The position numbers were made by a program, and so were the translations under genes. From F23-B02 sp963613665 (lineage in GTDB: Bacteria > Bacillota > Clostridia > Oscillospirales > Oscillospiraceae), in NCBI GenBank assembly GCA_963613665.1, contig CAVEAL010000018.1, positions 1-45,889 on the forward strand: 45,889 nt of DNA, written 5' to 3'. Positions 23,057 to 32,397 of this stretch are shown in pieces. Position 1 is the first letter of the stretch. Each line of letters opens with the position of its first letter. The notes beneath the pieces were generated by a model. The model did not search any database. It worked only from the letters and a program-made list of their open reading frames with translations, and was not told where the DNA came from.

Positions 23057-24475
23057 CTATATCTGACGCAATATGCGTATAATTTCAAGCAGCTCCCCGC
23101 GCTTGCAGAACAGATACATGGTAAGCACAACCGCATACATGGCTGCACCCCATCCGTCCGGCAGGAGGTATGCCCCAGTGATAAATATTGCCGTCATAGC
23201 AAGCTCTACGAAAAATTCCCTCCGAAGATTTACATTGATGATACGCATTACTGCAAGCTCCGAAACTACAGAACGCAGCATCACCGTTGCCACGACAAAC
23301 AACAAGACCGTGGTCAAACTGTTGAACACCCAAGCTCCGAGCGCGAACAGCACAAGCCCCAGTGCAACACATATCGCATTGATATGCAGCATCAGCCGCT
23401 CTTTTTGGTAGGCTTTCAGGTAATTGTTAGTCAATAAGCTAACCTTTGAGGTATAGATGATCAGCGGCAATAAGATCCCCAGATACTGTGTGCTGGCTGT
23501 ATATTCAGGCAACCACAGCCGCAGCATTATACAACCTGGGTAGTACAAAAGCATTGCCAAAAACAACAATGGCGAAATGCCCTGTCTGATCCAGCGATAC
23601 ATTTCTGGGAGCTTGCCTGTATCTATTCGTTTAATTGAAGGGAACAGTACGACGCTAATAGCCGTTACGAATTGCAGAAAAAAGCTTGTAAGGCTGAAAG
23701 CCAGAGAAACCTTACCAAACACCAGTCTGCCCCAGCGCCATTGGATCATCATTTTCCCGGAGCCCACCAAAAAATTAGCGGCATACGACGACAGCATTAA
23801 CCATACACCGGCAGAAAGTGTAGCCTTCAACTCCGGCATCAGTTGTGTCCGCTGTAATAACGGACCGATCAGCAGTTCGCGACTATACTTCATACCGAAA
23901 AATAGAATCACCGCGATGTCTGCCAGCAAATATGCCAGGCAGAACCACACATAGGAACTCTGTCTGGTAGCAAGAATTCCAACCACCAAAAAACAATAAA
24001 TCACACGATATATGGCTATATAGGCCACATAGTTGGATATCCGGTTGGTAATCTGAAATGTAAATGAAATATAGTTAAAAGTTATTTCAATGCATATCGT
24101 ACATGTGAGGAGAATACAAAGAATCTGTCTTTCGTCTATAAGAAGAAAACAGCTGATTACCAAAAGCGCGGCGGACAAAAGTAGATCCAACTGCATTATT
24201 TTACGGTATTGAGAGCGAATCATGGTTTTGTCTAGTTCATCATAGTCGAACTGGGAATACCGTAAAACGATCCCGTCCATAAGCCCGAAATGCAGTATGC
24301 CGAGATACTGTGAATAGAGCAAATAGCTTTGCCAAAGAGAATAGTCCGACTCCGAGATAAATTTAGGAACTATCAGGTTGAGAACAAAGCCTATCAAGAC
24401 GGAAACTGCCTGCGCCACTACTGACAGCATCATGTTTTTGGCGACTCGTTTTCCGGAAAGTCTACTCCTACTCAT
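23057..24475 (-). CDS. wzx: Polysaccharide repeat-unit flippase (Wzx-like)
   Basis: A 472-residue integral membrane protein of the MATE-like polysaccharide transporter type. It has about twelve hydrophobic segments, beginning after a basic tail (MSRSRLSGKRVAKNMMLSVV) with AQAVSVLIGFVLNLIVPKFI, then SDYSLWQSYLLY, a motif seen in many Wzx proteins, and VSLAFSLTSFFLQFVTAISV in the second half. It would flip undecaprenyl-linked repeat units to the outer face of the membrane for the Wzy polymerase. The ribosome site is weak. No truncation seen. Confidence 0.85.
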   Translation of the reverse strand: MSRSRLSGKRVAKNMMLSVVAQAVSVLIGFVLNLIVPKFISESDYSLWQSYLLYSQYLGILHFGLMDGIVLRYSQFDYDELDKTMIRSQYRKIMQLDLLLSAALLVISCFLLIDERQILCILLTCTICIEITFNYISFTFQITNRISNYVAYIAIYRVIYCFLVVGILATRQSSYVWFCLAYLLADIAVILFFGMKYSRELLIGPLLQRTQLMPELKATLSAGVWLMLSSYAANFLVGSGKMMIQWRWGRLVFGKVSLAFSLTSFFLQFVTAISVVLFPSIKRIDTGKLPEMYRWIRQGISPLLFLAMLLYYPGCIMLRLWLPEYTASTQYLGILLPLIIYTSKVSLLTNNYLKAYQKERLMLHINAICVALGLVLFALGAWVFNSLTTVLLFVVATVMLRSVVSELAVMRIINVNLRREFFVELAMTAIFITGAYLLPDGWGAAMYAVVLTMYLFCKRGELLEIIRILRQI

Positions 24476-24498
24476 ATTTATTTGAAAAAGTGTTTAGC

Positions 24499-25611
24499 TC
24501 AGTTGTATCCATTAAGGTATAACTCCTCCAGCTTTCTTGCCTCACAGCTGATATCATAGCCCGCAGCGCGAGCCGCGGCACGACCGTCCGCTCTGCCGAC
24601 AGTCGATAATCTCTCTAGCATACAACACCAGGCAGATAGGTCTGAATACGACGTTTTGGGCATAAAGCAGAGTTGCTCTGACAGGCGAACTTCTTCAGGA
24701 ACCATATGGGAGCAGATACAGGGCAATCCATTGACCTGTGCCTCCACAGCGGCAATGCCTAAGCCCTCATAAAGAGAGGGCAGCAGGAATACGTCCATGC
24801 CACTCAGTAATCGCGGCACGTCGCTTCGTACGCCTAAAAAGAACACAGCATTCTCTATGCCAATCTGCGCCGTCTGCCGCTTAGTTGCTTGTAGCATCGG
24901 ACCGTCGCCTGCTAAAAGTAGGATCGCGTTGGGTTCCCGCCGATGGAATTCCGCAAATATATTTATCAGAAGAGCATGATTTTTTGGCTTAGTAAACCGA
25001 CCTATATGACCGATCACGGTAGTATTTTCCGCAATGCAAAGTTCATCACGGAGCTGCTTGCGTGCAGCGGCAGAAAATCCGAATGCGTCTACGTCAATGG
25101 CATTGTGCAGAATCGTTACCTGACCAGAATCAACGGCTTCTCGTCCGTAAAGCCAAGTTCCTGCCAATGTTCCGCACGCCGCCAATACCGTGGCATCGCG
25201 CATGACTATCCGGCTTTCGATGAGTCGGCGCATACTTTTCACCGCGCTTTCAGGCGGATATGCCTGATGGCTATGAATGATCCGCGTTGGCACTCCGAAA
25301 TGCTTTGCCATGGCGACAGCCACAGCCCCGTGATAATCCTGGTGACAGTGCAGTACATCATAGTGTCCTGTCACTATAATATTTTTCAGAGCGTGAACAT
25401 TCTCCAAAGGCTTCCGAGTGCGCGGAGGAATGTGATAAATACGGGAGCCTCGCGACTTAAACCAAGACTCCATGCCACCGATATCTTCACCGCAGACGAC
25501 AAAGTCAGTTGCAAATGCCAGCGGATCCATATGAGAATAGTAGTTTTTCAACATAGTTTGAACGCCGCCGCCGGATTTAAGAGAGGACAATACCTGCAAC
25601 ACTTTGATCAT
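24499..25611 (-). CDS. Glycosyltransferase, GT4-like
   Basis: A 370-residue GT-B enzyme. The N-terminal domain starts MIKVLQVLSSLKSGGGVQTM, includes VLHCHQDYHGAVAVAMAKH and IIHSHQAYPP. The C-terminal nucleotide-sugar domain has VIGHIGRFTKPKNHALLI, AILLLAGDGPML, VFFLGVRSDVPRLLSGMDVF and the E-x7-E motif in PSLYEGLGIAAVEAQ. It adds one sugar of the lipid-linked repeat unit at the inner membrane face. The start ATG overlaps the stop of the Wzy gene (ATGA at 25611-25608). Donor and acceptor cannot be read from the sequence. Confidence 0.88.
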   Translation of the reverse strand: MIKVLQVLSSLKSGGGVQTMLKNYYSHMDPLAFATDFVVCGEDIGGMESWFKSRGSRIYHIPPRTRKPLENVHALKNIIVTGHYDVLHCHQDYHGAVAVAMAKHFGVPTRIIHSHQAYPPESAVKSMRRLIESRIVMRDATVLAACGTLAGTWLYGREAVDSGQVTILHNAIDVDAFGFSAAARKQLRDELCIAENTTVIGHIGRFTKPKNHALLINIFAEFHRREPNAILLLAGDGPMLQATKRQTAQIGIENAVFFLGVRSDVPRLLSGMDVFLLPSLYEGLGIAAVEAQVNGLPCICSHMVPEEVRLSEQLCFMPKTSYSDLSAWCCMLERLSTVGRADGRAAARAAGYDISCEARKLEELYLNGYN

Positions 25612-26876
25612 ATGCTTCCCTCCGTTTCTGTATGGTGCCGAAGCAAAATGTCAGGCAATATTGGTAGAATATATAGCATGAAAATACTTTCGTCCGCAGA
25701 GCGAAATGCGATATTCAGTAGCAAAAACATAAACCATGCAAACAGCATCGGCAGAACGGCATCTCCCAACCCAAGCTTCTTCCATTGCTCTTGAAGCATT
25801 TGGCAGTATTTCATCAGGAATGTCCCATAAAAAGCAAGTGCAAACACACCATATCGAGCCATGTCGTCCAGCAACGCCGAATGATATCCAATACCGTGTT
25901 CACCGATCCGATAACTGTACCAAGGACCTATGCCGAATGGATTTGTCACAAAGGTATGCAGAGAATACAGATAGCACTGCAGTCGAAGCTGGAGGTCTCC
26001 CTGTATACTTCGTTTATTAAGGAATGCCGCAATTTCTGAAAAGCGAGTACTGATATATCTGTTTTCAATGATATCCGCCAAAGAAGAGAACAGAGAGTCC
26101 ATCGGAAGTAGCATTACTGCGACCGCAAAAATCGGCAAAAGCAATTTGACGGAATCCTTGCAGTTGGAAATAACGGCTACGGCGCAAACCAGAACAAGTA
26201 CAAACAAGGAAATCGTAAACGATGCCTTGAAAACAGCGAGAAAGATAAATATCAACATCGTCAGGCCAAGCAACGCTTTCTTCTGCCTACGAAGCATAAG
26301 TACAGGTACGGGAGCAAAAATCACCATGCATTGGAAAAGATAAATTCCACTTACATTTTTTCTCATCAGTGCATAATCTCTGACTATCGCTTCCGTCCGC
26401 TGTGAAGCATTTGCAATGGCTCGAGCCGCAGAGTTGTCACTTACCACAGCTACCACGGAGGTCAGCACTGTCAGCAAAAACAGTGACAGTAGATATTGCC
26501 CAAACCTGATCTGTGCTCTGCGATCAAATGAGAACAGACAATAAACTAACAGTGTTCCCCAGAACGTAAAGCTGACGCGAATATGACTTGCGGCTTCTGC
26601 GGTACGAAATATGTACATAACTGATAAAACCGCCATGTAAACAAGTACGGGCGTCAAGAGCGATATCCGGGCGGAAATAAAAATTCGCATTTTTCGGTGT
26701 ATCATTCTGGCAATACACAGGGAAACGACCCCCGCTACAAAGCAGGCGAAGAAAATGTGTTTGAACCGCTCGGAGGAGAAGGTTATTCGCATGAACGGAA
26801 GTTCGTACCAAAAATAGTAAATAGCAAGAAAAAAAGAAGCGATATCAGTGAAAGCATTGCTTTTTTGCTTAGTCAT
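25608..26876 (-). CDS. wzy: O-antigen/EPS polymerase (Wzy-like)
   Basis: A 422-residue integral membrane protein starting at ATG 26876 (MTKQKSNAFTDIASFFL) behind GAGGAG. It has roughly ten to twelve hydrophobic segments and a large extracytoplasmic stretch near residues 270-330 (NRYISTRFSEIAAFLNKRSI; NPFGIGPWYSY; GYHSALLDDMARYG), which resembles the periplasmic loop of O-antigen polymerases where a G-x-G-x-G/H and HS-x-x-D pattern is common. Wzy polymerases join repeat units after Wzx export. These proteins have low sequence conservation, so the call rests on topology, the loop and the locus. Confidence 0.8.
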   Translation of the reverse strand: MTKQKSNAFTDIASFFLAIYYFWYELPFMRITFSSERFKHIFFACFVAGVVSLCIARMIHRKMRIFISARISLLTPVLVYMAVLSVMYIFRTAEAASHIRVSFTFWGTLLVYCLFSFDRRAQIRFGQYLLSLFLLTVLTSVVAVVSDNSAARAIANASQRTEAIVRDYALMRKNVSGIYLFQCMVIFAPVPVLMLRRQKKALLGLTMLIFIFLAVFKASFTISLFVLVLVCAVAVISNCKDSVKLLLPIFAVAVMLLPMDSLFSSLADIIENRYISTRFSEIAAFLNKRSIQGDLQLRLQCYLYSLHTFVTNPFGIGPWYSYRIGEHGIGYHSALLDDMARYGVFALAFYGTFLMKYCQMLQEQWKKLGLGDAVLPMLFAWFMFLLLNIAFRSADESIFMLYILPILPDILLRHHTETEGSI

Positions 26877-28032
26877 ACAGCTTCTCCTCGTCCGCAGCTG
26901 ATATCTCATGGCAGATTATCTCAAAATATGCAGTTCGGCGTGCATCAAGTAGTTCTTTTTGAAAAGATAGTGCTGTTTTATAATTTTCCTTAGCGTACAG
27001 GGACAAATCGTCATGCACCATAGAAAAGACGACCTTTGCAATCGCCTCAGCAGACTTTTTGGGTACGATACACTTGTCAGGCAACAGTTCTGGGATACCT
27101 GCCGTTTTTGCTCCGACACAGGGACAGCCTCGGCTCATCGCTTCGATAAGTGCTCTTGGCAACCCCTCCTGCAGACTTGGCTGTATATAAATATCGCAGC
27201 TATCCAGCGCACGAAATACTTCTTCATGTGGCAATACACCGGTGAAAACTACCTGATCCGCTACACCATACATCTCAGCAATGTTCTTCAATGCAGTCGG
27301 GTCGCCCTGCCCGACGCAGTAATATAACGGACGTATGCCAATGGACTTCAAATGTTGGAGAGCCTGAATGACATATCTGTGACCTTTGTGAACGACGTTC
27401 ACCGCAGCACAAGTCATGAGTATAAGCTGACTGCTCCCATGTGATGCAATGTGATCCAGCCGCCGCATTAGGATTTCTTCCGATGCGGGAGGAAGCTCGA
27501 CATTAGACACTCCAATGCTCGGCCTTCTACACGGATAACGGTGCTGCAAAAATTCTTGTGTCACATAAATGGCATAATTTGCTTTCAGCATTACCGCACG
27601 CATTTTCAGGAACATATATGGTGCGGCGCATTTTCCTATGAAACTACGGTACCACATGGCATCCCATGGGCAAGACATGGCTTCTGCGAGCACGGGCTTT
27701 TTAAAACGGTGTGCCAGATCGGAAGCGCGAAATGCGATAAAAGAGTGGCAACGCGCTATCACCAAATCACAACGCCGAATTGCATCAGTCATTTCCCGCT
27801 TTTTTTGATTCAGGATACTTTCATTTCTGGAAACAGGAACTATCTGAGCTACCGTTTCCGAAATATCCTCCATTATCGGAGAATACGCATTTTCCTGCTT
27901 TAGCGGAACGCAGAGTGTCAGAGTTCCGAATGCCGCCGCATATCTGCGCAGGATTGATGCAAATGCCGATTTAGTATAGTATCGATCATGGTATTGTACG
28001 ACCGAAAATTGAGATGCCAGCAAGGCTTTCAC
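26869..28032 (-). CDS. Glycosyltransferase, GT4-like
   Basis: A 387-residue enzyme with a GTG start at 28032 that overlaps the stop of the preceding ATP-grasp gene (GTGA). The N-terminal domain (MKALLASQFSVVQYHDRYYT) includes CDLVIARCHSFIAFRASDLA; the C-terminal domain has LILMTCAAVNVVHKGHRYVI, VVFTGVLPHEEVFRALDSCD and QPSLQEGLPRALIEAMSRGC, the EGLPRALIEAM E-x7-E motif of GT4 enzymes. The end overlaps the Wzy gene by 8 bases. It should act in repeat-unit assembly; sugar specificity is unknown. Confidence 0.87.
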   Translation of the reverse strand: MKALLASQFSVVQYHDRYYTKSAFASILRRYAAAFGTLTLCVPLKQENAYSPIMEDISETVAQIVPVSRNESILNQKKREMTDAIRRCDLVIARCHSFIAFRASDLAHRFKKPVLAEAMSCPWDAMWYRSFIGKCAAPYMFLKMRAVMLKANYAIYVTQEFLQHRYPCRRPSIGVSNVELPPASEEILMRRLDHIASHGSSQLILMTCAAVNVVHKGHRYVIQALQHLKSIGIRPLYYCVGQGDPTALKNIAEMYGVADQVVFTGVLPHEEVFRALDSCDIYIQPSLQEGLPRALIEAMSRGCPCVGAKTAGIPELLPDKCIVPKKSAEAIAKVVFSMVHDDLSLYAKENYKTALSFQKELLDARRTAYFEIICHEISAADEEKLYD

Positions 28033-28964
28033 TTGGTGTCACCGCCGTCCTTCCTGTCTGCCGCTCCTGGCGGTAGAAGAAACTTTTGTCCAATCTCAAT
28101 GTCAAAGCCGTCCGGCTCATAGAGCATATATCCGCTGGCATTAAAAAATGTTAGTTCTCCAAAACGGATAGTTTCACCCAAACAATATAAATCAACCCTT
28201 ACGTGTGGGAAAGGCGCACTTATCGCCTCCGCTACCCGAAGCATTTTATCAAACCCTGATGGCTTCTCCGGGAGTTTTCCTGTTGGTTCGTCGCCGATCC
28301 TAATTACATCAAGCTTTTGATACGACGGCGATACAATGTGAATTTCAACTCTGCGTCCGTTGTGCCGTCCTGTGCATACATAGATAAATGCGCACTTGCC
28401 GCCGAAGCAGAAAAATTTGTAGTCGGTAAGTTGGCTGTTCTTCGCTTGGAGATATTCCTCGACCAAAATGCGGTGCCTTTTTCCACAATAATATGGCCAC
28501 TCGCGTCCCCCATCTCGAACAAGAGGCGTGCTGCACCAAACGGAGGTGAGCCTTTTTATCTCAGCCCAATCGGGATGTTCGCCTTCGATACACAGAAGAA
28601 CAGCATTTCCTCCGCTGCCCAAAGTATCTTTAAGCACAAACTGCTCTGGCAGAGCCGCAGTTGACAGTTGCTCTGGATTATCGAACACGCCGTAGCACTT
28701 AGGCAGTAGTTCTTGAAAGCCGCGTTCGGTGAGATACTCCCTTACCTCATACTTATCCACGCACCGTATCATATCCGTGTTCCGATAATGTAGCTTGTAC
28801 CACTGTAACTTTTCAGTAAAGCGAACCGGATTTTTCAGATGGAGAACTCGCCCGGTTTTTATCAGATATTGAATGCGCAACATAACCTTGTCCGGCACGA
28901 AGGCCATTGCACGCAATATTTTTTCCCTTGTGCTGCGGCTGCGAAAAATCTTTTTATACTCCAA
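28029..28964 (-). CDS. TupA-like ATP-grasp protein of polysaccharide loci
   Basis: About 311 residues. I take TTG 28964 as start (MEYKKIFRSRSTREK), with GAGGAG 10 bases upstream, because the frame further 5' overlaps the glycosyltransferase before it. The hallmark KNPVRFTEKLQWYKLHYRN is followed by YLTERGFQELLPKCYGVFD, FVLKDTLGSGG and VEEYLQ, then DYKFFCFGGKCAFIYV and a DLYCLGE segment, the ATP-binding and metal-binding parts of the TupA-like ATP-grasp family. Members occur in capsule and teichuronopeptide loci and are thought to ligate an amino-acid or similar group to the sugar chain, though often annotated as glycosyltransferases. With uronic acid in the polymer, an amide on its carboxyl group is conceivable; this is inference. 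Confidence 0.8.
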   Translation of the reverse strand: MEYKKIFRSRSTREKILRAMAFVPDKVMLRIQYLIKTGRVLHLKNPVRFTEKLQWYKLHYRNTDMIRCVDKYEVREYLTERGFQELLPKCYGVFDNPEQLSTAALPEQFVLKDTLGSGGNAVLLCIEGEHPDWAEIKRLTSVWCSTPLVRDGGREWPYYCGKRHRILVEEYLQAKNSQLTDYKFFCFGGKCAFIYVCTGRHNGRRVEIHIVSPSYQKLDVIRIGDEPTGKLPEKPSGFDKMLRVAEAISAPFPHVRVDLYCLGETIRFGELTFFNASGYMLYEPDGFDIEIGQKFLLPPGAADRKDGGDTK

Positions 28965-28989
28965 CTTTCTGCTTCTCCTCAACTGAACT

Positions 28990-30084
28990 CTAAACTGAAG
29001 AAAGAGCCTGTATATATCGCTCCGCAACAATTGTGCGGTCAAACTCCCGTTCAATTTTTTCACGACCAAGCTGCCCCATACACTCGCGTTGCTCCTGGCT
29101 CAACGCCAAAAAGCGCTCAAGTGCTTTTATGAGCGCAGTCTCATCGCGTATGGGAATCATAAAGCCTGTTTTTTCGTCTTCAACGGTTTCCGCGCAGCCG
29201 CAGCGATCAGTTGTGATAACTGGTCTGGCACATGCGGCAGCCTCCAGAAGGGTATTTGACATTCCCTCCGGATAGTAAGACGGATGAACAATGCAGCTTG
29301 CCATTTCATAAAACGGTAGCATATTCAACTGCTCCCCATGGTATATAATATCTCCGACGGACACCGATTCGCTTATGACCGCGTGATACTTGGGATCATC
29401 TATATGACCGCAAACATGGAAAATAGCATTGGGGTGCGTTTTTCGTATTGCTTTTGCTGCATGAAGGTAGTAGTCGATGCCCTTTTCCTTAAGCAATCTT
29501 GATACAAAGAGAAAATGAACGGATTCCCCCTGCGGATACGGAAGAGGGGGAAAGCGGGACAGATCCACACCAGAGCCGGGCAATAAAATCGCACATGTTT
29601 TTGAAGAAATAAGCTTTCGAGTTTCAAAAAAACTCTGGTTGTCGCGGTTCTGAAAAAAAACCGCCTCCGCATCGGATACACCGACACGATATAATGCCGA
29701 CGTGAGCTTTTGTATAATTCCTGGGAATTCAAGAGCTGTTCCTAAACCAGAGATGTTCGGAAAAAAACGAATCCTAAGCATGTGGCATGCCATTCCGCCA
29801 TAAATATTTGGTTTTATGTTAAAGCTGAATACGGCATCGGGGCGCTCGGCTTTAAGAAGCGCCCAATACCGAAGAAACAGCAGTATATCGTTGAATGGAT
29901 TTTTTCCATGTCGGTCATAATCAACCGGAATAAAACGGCACCCCATTTGCTTAAGTTCCGATATAAATGAGCGAGGCTGGCTGATAACGATTATCTCATT
30001 CCCCTCAGCCCAAAGCCTACGAATAATCTGGGAACGTAGATTATAGGTATATGTCGTATCATTAGCAATAAAAGCAATCTTCAT
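28990..30084 (-). CDS. Glycosyltransferase, GT4 (PglA-like)
   Basis: A 364-residue GT-B enzyme starting at ATG 30084 (MKIAFIANDTTYTYNLRSQI). The N-terminal half has DAVFSFNIKPNIYGGMA and RIRFFPNISGLGTAL, a signature of the PglA/WbnH-type hexosaminyl- or galactosyltransferases that add the second sugar to an undecaprenyl-linked sugar. The C-terminal half has FLFVSRLLKEKGIDYYLHAA, HVCGHIDDPKYH, YEMASCIVHPSYYPEGMSNT and LLEAAACARPVITT. It follows the CpsB gene by 88 bases and precedes the ATP-grasp gene. The ribosome site is weak; an ATG eight codons upstream is possible. Confidence 0.88.
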   Translation of the reverse strand: MKIAFIANDTTYTYNLRSQIIRRLWAEGNEIIVISQPRSFISELKQMGCRFIPVDYDRHGKNPFNDILLFLRYWALLKAERPDAVFSFNIKPNIYGGMACHMLRIRFFPNISGLGTALEFPGIIQKLTSALYRVGVSDAEAVFFQNRDNQSFFETRKLISSKTCAILLPGSGVDLSRFPPLPYPQGESVHFLFVSRLLKEKGIDYYLHAAKAIRKTHPNAIFHVCGHIDDPKYHAVISESVSVGDIIYHGEQLNMLPFYEMASCIVHPSYYPEGMSNTLLEAAACARPVITTDRCGCAETVEDEKTGFMIPIRDETALIKALERFLALSQEQRECMGQLGREKIEREFDRTIVAERYIQALSSV

Positions 30085-30172
30085 TCTTCCCTGTGATACG
30101 CCCATCATTTGATACAATTCTAGACAGCGAGTACAGACGCAACATCTGTACCCCGTATTCAAAGTGTTCAGG

Positions 30173-30832
30173 TCAAGGCGCTGTTCCTGTTCCGAACTTC
30201 CTTTCTATCAGTTTTCTGCATTTACCCCAATCTGCATACTCGTTTCCGAGCATGTGGATATCGCTGCCGAGGTATTTTACATGGCTGTTTTCTATCCATG
30301 ACAAATACCGTCTGCGCTTAAGCGGCTTTGTCAGGCACTCGGCGTTCAGCTGCAGCTGCACACCGTCGGCTATAAGCTGCTCGATGCTCTCCTTCGGGTA
30401 GCGGTCGGCATGGGCGAGCACGACCTGTATATCCCGCCTCTCCAAAAACAGATACAGCGTGTCCCATATTGAGTGCGGCCAGTCGTAAAACGGCATTTCA
30501 AGCAGCAGCTCGTTCGTGCCCTCTCTGCAAAGCAGAGGCAGCCCCTCAAGCGTTTCCATGCCGTCGCATATTAAAACCTCGGCGCCGAGCTGTATACTCG
30601 GCGTGTTCTCCGGTTTGTTATCCAACAGCAGCTTTGCCGTCTCCGCTCTGCGGCTCAAAAACGCATCCACAGACTCCCTGTGCGGATAAAAATGCGGTGT
30701 TGCGCATATTGTCGTTATCCCCGCAGCCCTAGCCATCTCAAGCTGCCGCAGCGAGGTCTCAAGCCCGTTGCTTCCGTGGTCGCAGCCCGGCAAAATATGC
30801 GAGTGATAATCCAAAGATAAATCGAGTTTCAT
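30173..30832 (-). CDS. cpsB: CpsB/Wzb-like PHP protein-tyrosine phosphatase
   Basis: A 219-residue PHP-domain metalloenzyme. The metal-binding residues are visible in DYHSHILPGCDHGSNG (HxH near the N-terminus), CATPHFYPHRES, VLAHADRYP and LGSDIHMLG. It removes phosphate from tyrosines of the CpsD kinase and so controls EPS chain polymerisation and export. It starts directly after the CpsD stop (one base between). Typical length; intact. Confidence 0.92.
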   Translation of the reverse strand: MKLDLSLDYHSHILPGCDHGSNGLETSLRQLEMARAAGITTICATPHFYPHRESVDAFLSRRAETAKLLLDNKPENTPSIQLGAEVLICDGMETLEGLPLLCREGTNELLLEMPFYDWPHSIWDTLYLFLERRDIQVVLAHADRYPKESIEQLIADGVQLQLNAECLTKPLKRRRYLSWIENSHVKYLGSDIHMLGNEYADWGKCRKLIERKFGTGTAP

Positions 30833-30833
30833 T

Positions 30834-31607
30834 TCAGTTTGTTTCGTCCTGCGACGAGTAGGAATATTTATAGCTGTACTTATATCCGTACTTGTCGCCG
30901 TATTTATACTTGTACGAATATTTGACCGACTTCATGTTCAGGTCGTTGAGCACCACGCCGCAGAGGTTGCCGCCGGCACGCTTTATGGCGTCTATCGCCA
31001 TGTTCAGTTCGTCCGCAGTCGTGCTGCCGGATTTCGCAACAAGCAGCATGCCGTCCACATATGTGGAAACTATCTGTGCATCCGCCACCGTATTTATAGG
31101 CGGAGTGTCAATGATCACATAGTCATAGCGCTCTGAGCAGGCTTTGACGAAGTCTTTCATCTTATCCGAGGACAAAAGCTCCGACGGATTGGGCGGTATC
31201 GTGCCCGTACATACTACCCACAATGGCAGTTCGCTCAACTTGGAGATCTCGAGCGAACCTATTTTTGCAAGGAAATCGCAGAGGCCGGTGGACTTCTTCA
31301 CATTCCACAAGCGGCGCTGCGTGGGCTTGCGCATATCCGCATCAATGAGCATTACCTTTTTGTCCATCATTGCGTAGCTTATGGCTATGTTTGCCGCCGT
31401 CAGGCTTTTGCCGTCTGACGGCATTGCGCTTGTTACGGCAAAGGTCTTGCATGAGCGGCTCTTATCCGCCGTCATGCAGAACATGAGGCTTGTCCTGAGC
31501 TTTACATATGCCTCTTTAATGGCAAAGGGCGAATCGTTGTTCAATAGGCGCTTGCGATTGGCACTCAGGTTCGCAGCTGCGGTCTTCCTCGGGCTTTTAG
31601 TCTTCAT
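30834..31607 (-). CDS. cpsD: CpsD-like bacterial tyrosine kinase
   Basis: A 257-residue cytoplasmic ATPase/tyrosine kinase. I use ATG 31607 (MKTKSPRKTAAANLSANRKR), which overlaps the end of the CpsC gene by 11 bases; the frame is open a little further 5'. Walker A is SAMPSDGKSLTAANIA, Walker A' is VMLIDADMRKPTQRRL and Walker B is YVIIDTPPINTVADA. The C-terminus is a tyrosine cluster, YSYKYKYGDKYGYKYSYKYS, with ten tyrosines, the autophosphorylation tail of BY-kinases. It needs the CpsC membrane protein encoded just before it as activator and is reversed by CpsB just after it. Phosphorylation cycles steer EPS synthesis. Confidence 0.93.
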   Translation of the reverse strand: MKTKSPRKTAAANLSANRKRLLNNDSPFAIKEAYVKLRTSLMFCMTADKSRSCKTFAVTSAMPSDGKSLTAANIAISYAMMDKKVMLIDADMRKPTQRRLWNVKKSTGLCDFLAKIGSLEISKLSELPLWVVCTGTIPPNPSELLSSDKMKDFVKACSERYDYVIIDTPPINTVADAQIVSTYVDGMLLVAKSGSTTADELNMAIDAIKRAGGNLCGVVLNDLNMKSVKYSYKYKYGDKYGYKYSYKYSYSSQDETN

Positions 31608-32370
31608 AGTGAACAGCACCCCCGTTCGTAAGCTCCCATAACTCATGCTTGCCGTCCGGCGCAATTATCTCCGGTATCTGACCGAGTACGGTAACTCCCG
31701 CAGCTCTTTCAATATCCTCCGGCAGGTATATCGTCGTGTCGGCAAGAGCCTTTATTACAACAACGACGGATACGAGCATCACGCCGATGACAAAGCCTAT
31801 GGCACTGTCGAAAACAGTGCGGGGAGCGGACTGGTGCGTCGCCACCTCAGGCTGATCGACCACTTCAACGCTGCCCGCCTTCGTTATGCGGACAATCTCG
31901 GTCGGCGCTACCTTCGCAAACGACCTTGCAATTTTGCATGCGAAACTCGGATCCGTTGATGTGACGACGACCTCCAGAAGCTGCGTATCGGTAATGACCG
32001 AAGCCTCGACCATGTCGCTGAGTTCACTGCGGCTCAAGCTGCTGCCGGACCCCAAATTATCTAAAACAGCGTCCAGCACAGAGTTGCTGACCAGTATCTT
32101 CGAGTATGTAGTCGCAAGGCTCTCGGCGGCCTGCAGGTCGCTGTTATTAATGGATCCCGACTGGGCGGATGTGCTGTTGTATACATAAAAGCTTACCCGC
32201 GACTCATATGTTGGCGTGACTAGAAATGATACGGCAAGATAGACGACCGCTGCAGTGGCTATACCGGCAATAAGCAGCCAGTGAAACTTCTGCAGCAGTA
32301 TTCTCGCTATATCCCAAAGCGACAGCTCTACGCCGTCGATGTATGCGGTTTGCTTTTGGTTTTCGTTCAT
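31597..32370 (-). CDS. cpsC: CpsC/Wzz-like chain-length regulator and kinase activator
   Basis: A 257-residue polysaccharide co-polymerase. ATG 32370 (MNENQKQTAYIDGVELSL) has GGAG 12 bases upstream. The first membrane segment (WLLIAGIATAAVVYLAVSFL) follows about residue 30; an extracellular domain with PTYESRVSFYVYNSTSAQSG and PSFACKIARSFAKVAP follows; the second membrane segment is SAIGFVIGVMLVSVVVVIKA near residue 210. The cytoplasmic tail after it activates the CpsD kinase in Gram-positive systems. It sits between the initial sugar transferase and CpsD, as expected. Confidence 0.92.
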   Translation of the reverse strand: MNENQKQTAYIDGVELSLWDIARILLQKFHWLLIAGIATAAVVYLAVSFLVTPTYESRVSFYVYNSTSAQSGSINNSDLQAAESLATTYSKILVSNSVLDAVLDNLGSGSSLSRSELSDMVEASVITDTQLLEVVVTSTDPSFACKIARSFAKVAPTEIVRITKAGSVEVVDQPEVATHQSAPRTVFDSAIGFVIGVMLVSVVVVIKALADTTIYLPEDIERAAGVTVLGQIPEIIAPDGKHELWELTNGGAVHYED

Positions 32371-32397
32371 ATGATCTGCGTTCTCCAAACGTTTAAG

